Under the pieces are notes generated by a model. The model saw only the letters and a list, made by a program, of their open reading frames with translations. It was not told the DNA's origin and searched no databases. From assembly GCF_021117345.1 (NCBI RefSeq), contig NZ_CP088261.1, positions 2,418,001 to 2,482,000 on the forward strand: a stretch of 64,000 nucleotides of DNA, in the 5' to 3' direction. Each line of letters starts with the position of its first letter. Position 1 is the first letter of the stretch. Made by a program: the position numbers and the translations under genes. This document shows, piece after piece, positions 1 to 7,053 of the stretch. The DNA comes from Microbacterium sp. cx-55 (GTDB lineage: Bacteria; Actinomycetota; Actinomycetes; Actinomycetales; Microbacteriaceae).

Positions 1-275
1 GCGGCCACCGCCTGCGCCCACTGACCGAGGTTCGGTGCGGGCAGGTCGCAGAGCCGGGCCGAGTGCGCGAGGCGCTCGAGATGGGCCTCTACCTCTTGCG
101 GGTGCCCGTCGACCACACCAATGGACTCGAAGATGCCGTCACCGCGCTGCGTGCTGAGTTCGCCGATGCTGAGCGCGGGGGCGGCCGGGTCGATCGGTCG
201 AAGTGTCGAGGCGTAGTCCGTCCGAAAGTCATCGGATGCTGCCGGGTCGATGATGAGCGCGTGACGCCATGCCAT
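1..275 (-). CDS. pabC: aminodeoxychorismate lyase-like class IV aminotransferase, N-terminal part
   Basis: The gene is cut by the window edge; the first 91 residues are visible. They read MAWRHALIIDP, then an acidic stretch, then the class IV aminotransferase signature QRGDGIFESI, followed by an HL-E-RL-HSARL segment. This is the N-terminal fold of PabC-type enzymes, which convert 4-amino-4-deoxychorismate to p-aminobenzoate for folate synthesis; branched-chain or D-amino acid aminotransferases share the fold. The start is the ATG at 275, which gives the natural N-terminus; an in-frame ATG is not available closer to the signature. The catalytic lysine lies outside the window, so the exact substrate cannot be settled. 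Confidence 0.75.
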   Translation of the reverse strand, partial: MAWRHALIIDPAASDDFRTDYASTLRPIDPAAPALSIGELSTQRGDGIFESIGVVDGHPQEVEAHLERLAHSARLCDLPAPNLGQWAQAVA

Positions 276-332
276 GCCCGCAGCCTACGCGGTGCGGAAT
301 ACCCCGCGCGCGAGTGCCGTTACACTGGAACA

Positions 333-424
333 GCCGGGCCGCAGTAACCCCGGGCTCCAAAATTTGCCGCTCCGAGCGGCCTTGCGCCGAGAGGCGTTTC
401 TGCGGCCTGGCACTTACTTTTTCC
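333..424 (+). ncRNA. possible small structured RNA
   Basis: Bases 333-344 pair with 400-411 in a 12-bp stem with one G-U pair. Inside it sits a second hairpin (GCCGCT/AGCGGC, about 366-380). The closing stem is followed by ACTTACTTTTT, like an intrinsic terminator, and a TACACT -10-like hexamer lies at 321-326, seven bases upstream. The 170-base gap holds no convincing ORF. The family is not recognised: the SRP RNA core motif and 6C RNA C-rich loops are absent. On the other strand the same structure would be a leader of pabC, so the strand is uncertain. Confidence 0.35.
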
Positions 425-451
425 GGCGGGCGATTCACCCGCCGCTCCCCC

Positions 452-1090
452 TCAGGTGAGGGTGTCGCGCCGCCAGAGTCCGGCCGCCGCGGTCAGGTCG
501 TCGGCATACGTCGATAGGCGGAGCGCCCGAGTGGTGAGACCCGAGGCGCGTTCCGGCTCGGTCTGGTCGTAGTCGTCGGCGAGGTGCGTCGCCCCGGAGG
601 CGACGACACGGCAGAACGCCGCCGCCCGCTCAAGCGCGACCGCGAAGTCGCCCTGGAACAGCCCGCGCATGATTGTGTCGATCAGCGCCACGAGCTCGTC
701 CGGTCCTGCCGGCACGGGTGCGCCGGCGACGATCTCGTCGGCAGACGCGAGCTCGGTACGCCCACGTTCGTAGAGGAGCGCAGCCGTGTGCGGGTCGTCG
801 TGAATCATGACCTGCAGCAGGTACAGCCGCCACAGCGCGCCGGGCAGCGACCGCGCCGGTGAGCGCGACCACAGTTCGGCAATGTCGTCGATGCCGTGCT
901 GGTCGGTGAACGACACGAGACGGTCGACCGTGCCCGCATCCGGATCCGCGCGCACCCGCGTCAGCAACGCGGATGCGGTCGAGTGCGCCACGCGCGACAC
1001 CTCCGCCGGATCCTCGGCCGAGAAGAGGCGGTCGAACAGCTCCGCCGGGCGTCGAACGGGTTTATGGAAGTGCCGCGAATCGTCCGTCAC
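452..1090 (-). CDS. conserved hypothetical protein
   Basis: This 212-residue soluble, acidic, mostly helical protein has no signal peptide, membrane segment or recognised catalytic motif. It begins MTDDSRHFHKP and ends RRDTLT. Codon use is typical of the chromosome and the gene lies in the same orientation as rskA and sigK upstream. I recall similar proteins in Microbacteriaceae carrying misleading RNA-polymerase-subunit labels, but nothing in this sequence supports a polymerase function. The function is unknown; that it is a real gene is well supported by length and codon bias. Confidence 0.75.
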   Translation of the reverse strand: MTDDSRHFHKPVRRPAELFDRLFSAEDPAEVSRVAHSTASALLTRVRADPDAGTVDRLVSFTDQHGIDDIAELWSRSPARSLPGALWRLYLLQVMIHDDPHTAALLYERGRTELASADEIVAGAPVPAGPDELVALIDTIMRGLFQGDFAVALERAAAFCRVVASGATHLADDYDQTEPERASGLTTRALRLSTYADDLTAAAGLWRRDTLT

Positions 1091-1133
1091 TCGATCCAGG
1101 GTACCGGCGCGTGCGGGCTTCGGCGCGTGTCGG

Positions 1134-1910
1134 TCAGGCGGTGGCGATGGCGAGGACAGCGTCCGACGTGGGAACGCCGTTCGGCGATCCGCCCGCGTCT
1201 TCGACGGTTACCGCGATGACGTCGCCGGGCTGCATCGATCCGTCCAGGACGGCGGTCGCGTCGCCGCCGTCGGCCGAGAAGACGCCGGCGGCGATCGGCT
1301 GGCCGTCGCGGACGTACCAGAGCTCGAACTCCTTGCCCTCGTCGATGCTCGGCAGGCCTTCGGACACCAGCACGGCCGAACCGACGCTTTCCGACCAGTG
1401 CAACGTCGCTTCGCCTCCGCCCGTCACAGAGCCGGCTGCGGATTGCGCGTCGGGCGCATCCGTGATGCGTTCGAGCGCGACGACGGATGCGGGTTGGGTC
1501 ACCTGCTGCGAGACCACGACCACAGCACCGCCGATGCCGAGGATGAGAACGAGGCTCGCGGCGAGCGCGAACCAGGAGCGCATTCCCCAGCCGCCGCGCG
1601 CAGCGGGCGCCGGCTCCGGGGCCGTAGCTGCGGGCGCTGCGACGGGGTCGGCGGCTGCCGACGTCGCGGCCGGCGCCGCGTCCTGCGGTGTCACGGCGAT
1701 GCGAGCGAGGAGTTCCGCGCGGATGGCGGGTGGGGGGACGACCTCGGATACGCCGTCCGCAAGTCTCGCGGCCATGGTCGCATCCTCGTCCAGTGTCGCG
1801 CGGCGCTGAGGATCAGCCTCAAGAGCGCGAGCCAACATCCGCTGGTCGTCCGGAGTGAGCGCGTGGACGGCGTCGCCCGCAGACAGTTCGTCGAATTCGC
1901 GGTCGTTCAT
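1134..1910 (-). CDS. rskA: anti-sigma-K factor RskA
   Basis: This 258-residue membrane anti-sigma factor would hold SigK inactive at the membrane until released by regulated proteolysis. Residues 1-70 form a short acidic cytoplasmic domain (DELSAGDAVHAL) with a PPPAIRAELL segment, then an Ala/Pro linker. One transmembrane helix covers about 111-134 (SWFALAASLVLILGIGG). Residues 140-258 form the extracytoplasmic RskA domain, with EGKEFELWYVRDGQP and PGDVIAVTVEDAGG. The ATG overlaps the stop of the sigma gene by 4 bp, so the two are translationally coupled, the usual arrangement for an ECF sigma/anti-sigma pair. Confidence 0.93.
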   Translation of the reverse strand: MNDREFDELSAGDAVHALTPDDQRMLARALEADPQRRATLDEDATMAARLADGVSEVVPPPAIRAELLARIAVTPQDAAPAATSAAADPVAAPAATAPEPAPAARGGWGMRSWFALAASLVLILGIGGAVVVVSQQVTQPASVVALERITDAPDAQSAAGSVTGGGEATLHWSESVGSAVLVSEGLPSIDEGKEFELWYVRDGQPIAAGVFSADGGDATAVLDGSMQPGDVIAVTVEDAGGSPNGVPTSDAVLAIATA

Positions 1911-2497
1911 GATGCCACCCCCATACTCACTCGTAGGCGGGACAGGGCGTCCCGCATCCTGGTCTTCACTGTTCCGAGTGGTGCACCCACCAGAGCCGCG
2001 ATCTCGCTCTGCGAATACCCACCGAAGTACGCGAGCGTGATGGCTTCGCGCTGCGCGTCGGGGAGTTCCGCAAGGGCTGCGGCTACCCGTTGTCCCTCTA
2101 TTCTCAACTCAACCTGCTCAGCGACGCCGTCATACGGCACACCCAGGTCGCGGATTCCTGCACGTACGTCACGATCGGTGCTCGACTGCGACGACCGCAC
2201 GCGGTCTACCGCTCGCCGATGCGCCATCGTCAGCACCCACGATCTTCCTTGCCCCTTGTTCGGAGCGAACCGTGCGGCGGATTGCCACACCTCGAGGAAT
2301 ACCTCCTGCAGCACCTCTTCGCTCTGCGAACGATCGACCAGAACGCGAAGGATGAGTCCGAACACCCGCGAGGACAGCATGTCGTACAGGCGCGCGAAGG
2401 CGGCCTGATCACCTGCCGCCACGAGCTGAATGAGCTCTCCGGCGTGGTCGACGGATGCACCCCCTTCATCGGGGACGTCAACGCCGTCGATCACCAT
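1907..2497 (-). CDS. sigK: ECF RNA polymerase sigma factor SigK
   Basis: This is a 196-residue extracytoplasmic-function sigma factor. The sigma-2 region lies at about residues 25-95 (FARLYDML, EEVLQEVFLEVW, WVLTMAHRRAVDRVR). The sigma-4 helix-turn-helix lies at about 135-190 (LPDAQREAITLAYFGGYSQ, then LGTVKTRMRDALSRLR). I chose the ATG at 2497, where the conserved region begins. The open frame extends 54 codons further upstream, but those residues look non-coding. A GGAGGG lies directly against this ATG, so ribosome spacing is unusual and leaderless translation is possible. Coupling to rskA and the divergent fasciclin lipoprotein reproduce the mycobacterial sigK locus. Confidence 0.92.
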   Translation of the reverse strand: MVIDGVDVPDEGGASVDHAGELIQLVAAGDQAAFARLYDMLSSRVFGLILRVLVDRSQSEEVLQEVFLEVWQSAARFAPNKGQGRSWVLTMAHRRAVDRVRSSQSSTDRDVRAGIRDLGVPYDGVAEQVELRIEGQRVAAALAELPDAQREAITLAYFGGYSQSEIAALVGAPLGTVKTRMRDALSRLRVSMGVAS

Positions 2498-2695
2498 CCC
2501 TCCAGCATGCCCGACGCGACCTGAACTTGCCGTCAATGGACAGCGGTTTTCCCTGCCGATTTTCCGCGAGTTCACGGGCGTGGACGGCGAAAACCGCATG
2601 CGTCTGCATCCGATTTCCCGATCCGATCCAATCCGATTCGGGGGCGAGGCCGAATGCATATCGACGTCGCACCGCGGCGGGGATGAGGCTCACCG

Positions 2696-2701
2696 CCGAA
2701 T
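2696..2701 (+). promoter_or_regulatory. possible SigK-type -10 element
   Basis: CCGAAT, close to the -10 hexamer I recall for mycobacterial SigK promoters, lies about 45 bases before the fasciclin gene. A second CCGAATC is found on the opposite strand at about 2635-2641, facing sigK. No clear CCATCC -35 is placed at the expected spacing, so this is suggestive only. Confidence 0.3.
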
Positions 2702-2746
2702 CCTTATCGGATCGGCCCGCACCGGGCCTGCACACCGGAGGAACTC

Positions 2747-3406
2747 ATGCTCACCAAGAAGTCCAAGATCACGGCAGCCGTCTCGCTCGCTTTCGTCGGT
2801 GCATTCGCACTCTCGGCGTGTAGCGGTGGGTCAGGCTCGACAATGACGGAGGAGACCTCGTCGGCGCCGATGACGTCGGAGTCCGCCAGCCCCAGCATGG
2901 AGACCGCATCCGACCTCGTCGGCCCCGGTTGCGCCGACTACGCCGCCGCAGTGCCGAGCGGTGCCGGTTCGGTTGAGGGAATGGCTCAGGACCCGGTGGC
3001 CACCGCCGCGTCGAACAACCCGCTCCTCACCACGCTCGTCGCGTCGGTCAGCGGCCAGCTGAACCCCGACGTCAACCTCGTCGACACGCTCAACAGCGGT
3101 GAATTCACCGTCTTCGCCCCGGTCGACGACGCCTTCGCGAAGATCGACGCAGCCACGATCGACACCCTGAAGACCGACTCGGCTCTGCTGACCAAGATCC
3201 TCACGTACCACGTGGTGCAGGGTCAGCTCTCCCCCGACGAGATCGACGGAACCCACACCACCGTCGAGGGTCAGGACCTGACCGTCGAGGGTAGCGGCGA
3301 CTCGATCACCGTCAACGGTGAGTCCGCTGTTATCTGCGGTGGCGTCCAGACCGCCAACGCAACCGTGTACCTCATCGACACGGTGCTGATGCCGCCGGCT
3401 GAGTAG
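2747..3406 (+). CDS. fasciclin-domain lipoprotein (MPT83-like)
   Basis: This 219-residue surface lipoprotein has a signal peptide ending in a lipobox (LSAC, Cys25) and a Ser/Thr-rich linker with many Glu and Met residues. A single fasciclin (FAS1) domain follows from about residue 75 to 217, with the typical blocks [14 protein letters not shown] and [18 protein letters not shown] lies six bases before the ATG. FAS1 lipoproteins of this type mediate adhesion and are the classic SigK targets in mycobacteria (MPT70/MPT83). Its divergent position beside sigK-rskA suggests the same regulation here. Confidence 0.9.
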   Translation: MLTKKSKITAAVSLAFVGAFALSACSGGSGSTMTEETSSAPMTSESASPSMETASDLVGPGCADYAAAVPSGAGSVEGMAQDPVATAASNNPLLTTLVASVSGQLNPDVNLVDTLNSGEFTVFAPVDDAFAKIDAATIDTLKTDSALLTKILTYHVVQGQLSPDEIDGTHTTVEGQDLTVEGSGDSITVNGESAVICGGVQTANATVYLIDTVLMPPAE

Positions 3407-3418
3407 TCACGCCTCGCG

Positions 3419-3454
3419 AAAGGCCGCTGACGGGTTCTCCCGTCGGCGGCCTTT
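3419..3454. terminator. strong bidirectional hairpin terminator
   Basis: AAAGGCCGCTGACGGG pairs across a four-base TTCT loop with CCCGTCGGCGGCCTTT (one internal mismatch). It lies just after the fasciclin stop codon. The A and T runs at both ends fit termination from either direction. Confidence 0.85.
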
Positions 3455-3524
3455 CCGTCTGTCCGGGTGCGGGGTGCCGGCGCGTTCGTCCGCGCACCGC
3501 GCGAACTATTAGGCTGGACACCGA

Positions 3525-3600
3525 GGGCCTCTAGCTCAGTCGGTAGAGCATCGGACTTTTAATCCGCGGGTCGTGGGTTCGAGCCCCACGGGGCCCACCA
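3525..3600 (+). tRNA. tRNA-Lys (anticodon UUU)
   Basis: A full cloverleaf of 76 nt with encoded CCA is visible. The acceptor GGGCCTC pairs with GGGGCCC (one G-U), the D arm is AGCTCAGTCGGTAGAGC, and the anticodon loop CTTTTAA reads UUU. The T arm is GTGGG/TTCGAGC/CCCAC. The 3' half serves as the integration site of the mobile element, and the gene remains intact after integration. The reading frame of the serine recombinase runs into its complementary strand. Confidence 0.97.
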
Positions 3601-5362
3601 GATTCGCCTTACTCGAACAAACGACCTTGAGATAAAGGTTTGAAGGCTGTTCGTCGAGAGCGTCGGAGATTTCTCCGGCGCTCTTTTGTTGTTGTGCGGC
3701 CCATTCGCTGGAAGCCGCTTGGATCAGGGCGATCGGCTCGTGAACCTCACCGTGAGCAGTGACCTGGTTCTGCTCGTCCTCGATCCAGACGCCGCTGAAG
3801 AAGGCCTCCAGGATCTTCCGTTTCGTCTCCTCCCCCGCCGATACGTAGAAACTGTAGGGCCGGGCGAGGAGATCGAGGTACGCCAAGACTGTGTCGGCTT
3901 GACGCTTCGCCTGGTCCTCACTACGGGAGAGCTTGTCGAGAAGGGTTCTTCTCTGCACGGCGATCGAGCGGAGCCGTTCCTTCACCGCGCTGGCGGCGAG
4001 CTCGCCGTCCGCGGCGACGTCCAAAAGGTTCGACTCCTGCGTTTCAAGCTTTCGCAGCTGAGCGGTCAGGCGCCGACGAATAGTGCTCTCCGCCTGCTGT
4101 CGAACATCGACCGCGTCCCGCACATGCTGCTTCATCAAGGACACGAAGTCCTCGTCGAGGCTGAGCTTCTTCACCTCGCGGGCAACGGCGCGCTCAATGT
4201 CGCTCACGGGTAGATGAGGCAGATCACAGGCGCCGTCTTGTCTGCCCCGGCAGAGGTAGTAGCCGTAGATCTGATCTGCGTGATTCTTCGCTTCGGTGTA
4301 GATCATGCGGTGGGCGCGTCCACCTTTTTTGCAGCGGTCGCAACACATCAGGCCACGAAGGAAGTGCTTGTGAACGCGGTCGCGCTGATTCGGACGGCTC
4401 CTCTCGGCGTAGACCTCTTGCGCTCGTTCGAACGTCTCACTGGAAATGAGCGCTTGATGGCGGCCGTCGAAGACCTGACCTTTGTATGTGACCATCCCCA
4501 GGTAGTACGGGTCTCGGAGGATGAGGCTCAGCTGACTCAACGAGACCGGTCCCGCCTTCCACTTCGCGGTCGGGCGGGTGACGAAGCCCTGCTCGGTGAG
4601 CGCATCACGGAGCTGCGCGAGGCTGTACTTGCCGCTGCCGTACTGCTCGAAGGCCCAGCGGATGAGCGGCGCACGCTCGGGATCCACGTCGATTGTGTTG
4701 ACGAGTCGTCCGTCGAAGTCCTTGCGCACATTGAGGTAGCCGAGCTTCGCGCGACCGACCGTGCCGCCATTTTGCGCCTTGTGCAGCATCTTGTTCCTGA
4801 TGTCCTCACCGCTCTGGCGGACCTGGACCTCATTCATGATGTCGGTGATCGCTTCCATGGCGTCGGCCATGTAGCCCTCACCAAACTCCTCCTTCGCGGA
4901 GATGAGCTTCACGCCCATACCGGCAAGGATGCGCTTGGTGATGGCAGCATCGGTCTGGTTCCGAAAGATGCGCGATCGCATGTAGATGATGACGTGGCGC
5001 ACCTCGGGATGCTCCTCCACGTAGCCAATAAGTTCGCGGAAGACGGGGCGCTTCGCGATGGACTGGGCAGAGTTGCCGGGTTCGACAAACTCGGCGAGGA
5101 TCGGCGCCTTTAGGCGTTTACAGCGCTTCACGCACACCTCTCGTTGGGTGGCGATGGAGTTGCCGTCGGCATCGATGTCGATTGCCGTATGCATCTGCCG
5201 CTGGGTGGAAACGCGCAGGTACAGCACCGCGCCGCCGCCGTCCGTAGGCGTGTTCAGACTCTCGTCTGGGGCGGTTCCATTTAGGCCAAGAAGTTGCTCC
5301 CAGCCTGCGAACGAGGCGCGGCGGGGACGCGTGCTCGGTTGTTCTTCAGTGGTTTCGTTCAT
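3536..5362 (-). CDS. large serine recombinase (integrase)
   Basis: This is a site-specific recombinase of the large serine family, 608 codons long. The resolvase catalytic domain covers about residues 45-190, with YLRVS (nucleophile Ser52, Arg50) and the later MRSRIFRNQTD. A recombinase domain lies at about 200-330, a Cys zinc ribbon at about 340-390 (CCDRCKKG, then CRGRQDGACDLP), and a coiled coil at about 405-470. AAGGAGG lies 9 bases before the ATG. The last 20 codons are antisense to tRNA-Lys, so the stop codon lies in the host tRNA; the native C-terminus in the excised circle would differ. It presumably integrated this element. Confidence 0.9.
   Translation of the reverse strand: MNETTEEQPSTRPRRASFAGWEQLLGLNGTAPDESLNTPTDGGGAVLYLRVSTQRQMHTAIDIDADGNSIATQREVCVKRCKRLKAPILAEFVEPGNSAQSIAKRPVFRELIGYVEEHPEVRHVIIYMRSRIFRNQTDAAITKRILAGMGVKLISAKEEFGEGYMADAMEAITDIMNEVQVRQSGEDIRNKMLHKAQNGGTVGRAKLGYLNVRKDFDGRLVNTIDVDPERAPLIRWAFEQYGSGKYSLAQLRDALTEQGFVTRPTAKWKAGPVSLSQLSLILRDPYYLGMVTYKGQVFDGRHQALISSETFERAQEVYAERSRPNQRDRVHKHFLRGLMCCDRCKKGGRAHRMIYTEAKNHADQIYGYYLCRGRQDGACDLPHLPVSDIERAVAREVKKLSLDEDFVSLMKQHVRDAVDVRQQAESTIRRRLTAQLRKLETQESNLLDVAADGELAASAVKERLRSIAVQRRTLLDKLSRSEDQAKRQADTVLAYLDLLARPYSFYVSAGEETKRKILEAFFSGVWIEDEQNQVTAHGEVHEPIALIQAASSEWAAQQQKSAGEISDALDEQPSNLYLKVVCSSKANLVGPVGLEPTTRGLKVRCSTD
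3572..3602. repeat. left attachment-like repeat in the tRNA-Lys 3' end
   Basis: These bases are the T-loop-to-CCA end of tRNA-Lys plus GA. An imperfect copy (one substitution, one deleted C) occurs at 52,824-52,853 in the same orientation. I take the two as the ends of the integrated element. Confidence 0.65.
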
Positions 5363-5543
5363 GGAGTGTGCCTCCTTTCCGCCGCCCGGACGAGACCGGA
5401 GCGGGCTTCCTTATTGACGCTCTCTTCGCTGAGAATGTCGATAGTTCAGGTGATGCGGAATTGTCATCGCTCCGGATGCTCCTGGGGTGCGCATCCGATG
5501 ACCGTGCCTCCCTCTCGCGGCCTCCGCATGAGACGTCGCGGCG

Positions 5544-5987
5544 CTAGCGGTAGAACGCGTGCGTGACTCCATCGAGCTTGACGAAGCTGTACATGTCGTT
5601 CAGCCGGTCGTGGAAGGCGGTGTGATTCCAGGTGAGGTAGTCGTCGGGGACGCCGTTTTGTTGTTTGAAGGTGGCGAGTTCGGCCTGCCATCCGAGCGCT
5701 TCGATGGTGTCGATGACCAGGTCGTCGATGCTGTTCCAGGCGTCGGCATAGCACTGCTCGTAGCGTCGGATCAGGGTGGGATCCTCGGGGGCTGTGTCGG
5801 TGAGGCGGAGGAAGGCAGCGAATCCGGCGCCGTGCGTGAGTACCCCTTCGATGACGCGCAGTTCGTCTTCAGGGTTGCTGAGGCGTCCGAGGATGGTGTC
5901 GATCGTTCGCTGCGCCTCGGCGCCTGGCGGGGTGAAGAATGCGCGGCGTTCTGGCGGGTCTTCGTGGTGCGGGTTCTCTGGCTTCAT
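5544..5987 (-). CDS. hypothetical protein in the transfer operon
   Basis: This is a 147-residue soluble protein with no recognised domain. It opens MKPENPHHEDPPERRAFF, carries a central PTLIRRYEQCYADAWNS segment, and ends THAFYR. The chosen ATG has AAAGGAGG at a good distance and overlaps the stop of the replication-relaxation gene by 4 bp, so the two are co-translated. It sits between that gene and the serine recombinase and shares their orientation. The open frame continues further upstream, but that part overlaps the neighbouring gene and lacks a ribosome site. The function is unknown. Confidence 0.7.
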   Translation of the reverse strand: MKPENPHHEDPPERRAFFTPPGAEAQRTIDTILGRLSNPEDELRVIEGVLTHGAGFAAFLRLTDTAPEDPTLIRRYEQCYADAWNSIDDLVIDTIEALGWQAELATFKQQNGVPDDYLTWNHTAFHDRLNDMYSFVKLDGVTHAFYR

Positions 5988-6883
5988 GGCCTGGGGTCCT
6001 CCTTTCTTGGTTCCGGTGCGGCGTCGGCAGTCGGGGTCGGGTCGCTGATGACCCGGAGCAGCTGATCTGGCGTGGTGACCGCGAACAGTGGGGCTGGGGT
6101 GTCCGGGTCTGCCCGGATGGCCGAGCTCAGCCGCGCTACGCGCCGCTCTGTGGGGACAACCCACAGCACTCGGGGAAAGACCCCGCGCTCGACCTGTGCT
6201 GCCCCCGTACGCCGGTAGGCCTCGTAGGTGCGGCACTTCTCGAGTAGCACCGGGAGCGATTCCGTTCCGCGGTCGATCTCGATATACCAGTGGTCTTCAT
6301 AGTCCCCGGTGACGAGCGCGACGTAGAGGTCGGGCTTGAGGATCTTGATGGTGCCGGCCGGTCCGAGAAAGCTTCGCCAGGCTTCGGATTCAACCTCGAC
6401 CGCCATCGGTTCGCTGCCGTCGGCGCGACCGTACTCGTACAGCTGGGTCACGGTCTCGGTGATTTGCAATGAGTGTTCAAGGAACGGCAGGGCCGGGTCG
6501 ACGAAGCGTCGTCGCGATGCATTCCGCTTACGTGTGAGGCGTTCGCCGGCACCGTCGAGGTGCCACACGAAGGCGGCGGAACCTCGAGTGTGTCCGCCGA
6601 CGGGCCTTTCCAGCCTCGTGACGAGACCGATCGACAGGAGCCGGTCGAGCACCCGGATGGTGGCTCTCGTGGCGGCGGTCCTCGTGCGGTGGTTCGTGAA
6701 GTACATGCGGCGCAGGTGGCTCGTTGTGGCGTAGCGCTGTCGAGAAAGGAACCGCAAGATCTCGCCATCTCGCTCCGACAGACGGGTGACGAGTCTGGCG
6801 AGTTGGACCTGGCTGATGCGCGGCGCATAGTGCGCATCTGGTTCTGACTCGATCGGCTGCACGGGTGAGGGTGCCTCGTTCAT
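5984..6883 (-). CDS. replication-relaxation family protein
   Basis: This 299-residue protein resembles the Replic_Relax family found on actinobacterial plasmids and conjugative elements. An N-terminal winged-helix region has RDGEILRFLSRQRYATTSHLRRMYF (residues about 38-63). The C-terminal half resembles a nuclease-like core, with KPDLYVALVTGDYEDHWYIEIDRGTES at about residues 190-216. These proteins are thought to help plasmid replication or DNA processing, though the exact reaction is not established. It overlaps the preceding 57-codon ORF and the next gene by 4 bp each, so the module from the ATPase onward is one operon. Confidence 0.82.
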   Translation of the reverse strand: MNEAPSPVQPIESEPDAHYAPRISQVQLARLVTRLSERDGEILRFLSRQRYATTSHLRRMYFTNHRTRTAATRATIRVLDRLLSIGLVTRLERPVGGHTRGSAAFVWHLDGAGERLTRKRNASRRRFVDPALPFLEHSLQITETVTQLYEYGRADGSEPMAVEVESEAWRSFLGPAGTIKILKPDLYVALVTGDYEDHWYIEIDRGTESLPVLLEKCRTYEAYRRTGAAQVERGVFPRVLWVVPTERRVARLSSAIRADPDTPAPLFAVTTPDQLLRVISDPTPTADAAPEPRKEDPRP

Positions 6884-7053
6884 CCGTCGCGCCTCCAGGC
6901 GAACTGGTTGGTGGGAAGGGTTCCCGCCAAGGGCGGGAATGTCGGCTCCCGTACTGCCGATGGATGGCCGGAATGCCGGGGGTATCGAGCACGTAATGTG
7001 CTTGTGGCCGGACGGGCGACCGGACGCTCACTCACCTCTCGGATGGCACTCAT
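6880..7053 (-). CDS. 57-residue basic small protein, coupled on both sides
   Basis: This short ORF fills the gap between the DNA-transfer ATPase and the replication-relaxation gene. Its ATG overlaps the ATPase stop by 4 bp (ATGA) and its TGA overlaps the next ATG by 4 bp. It begins MSAIREVSERPVARP and ends FAWRRDG, with many Arg and Pro residues. The exact overlaps at both ends are the main evidence that it is translated. No domain is recognised. Confidence 0.6.
   Translation of the reverse strand: MSAIREVSERPVARPATSTLRARYPRHSGHPSAVREPTFPPLAGTLPTNQFAWRRDG

Noticed and set aside
807..2408. A 533-codon plus-strand frame
   Set aside because: It lies opposite rskA and sigK, has the amino-acid bias of a shadow frame and no ribosome site.
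3536..3600. The last 20 codons of the serine recombinase as part of a conserved domain
   Set aside because: They are the antisense translation of tRNA-Lys (GLEPTTRG-type tail), a frame running into the tRNA and not a protein motif.
4214..5113. A 299-codon plus-strand frame
   Set aside because: It is the shadow of the serine recombinase, whose catalytic motifs are on the minus strand.
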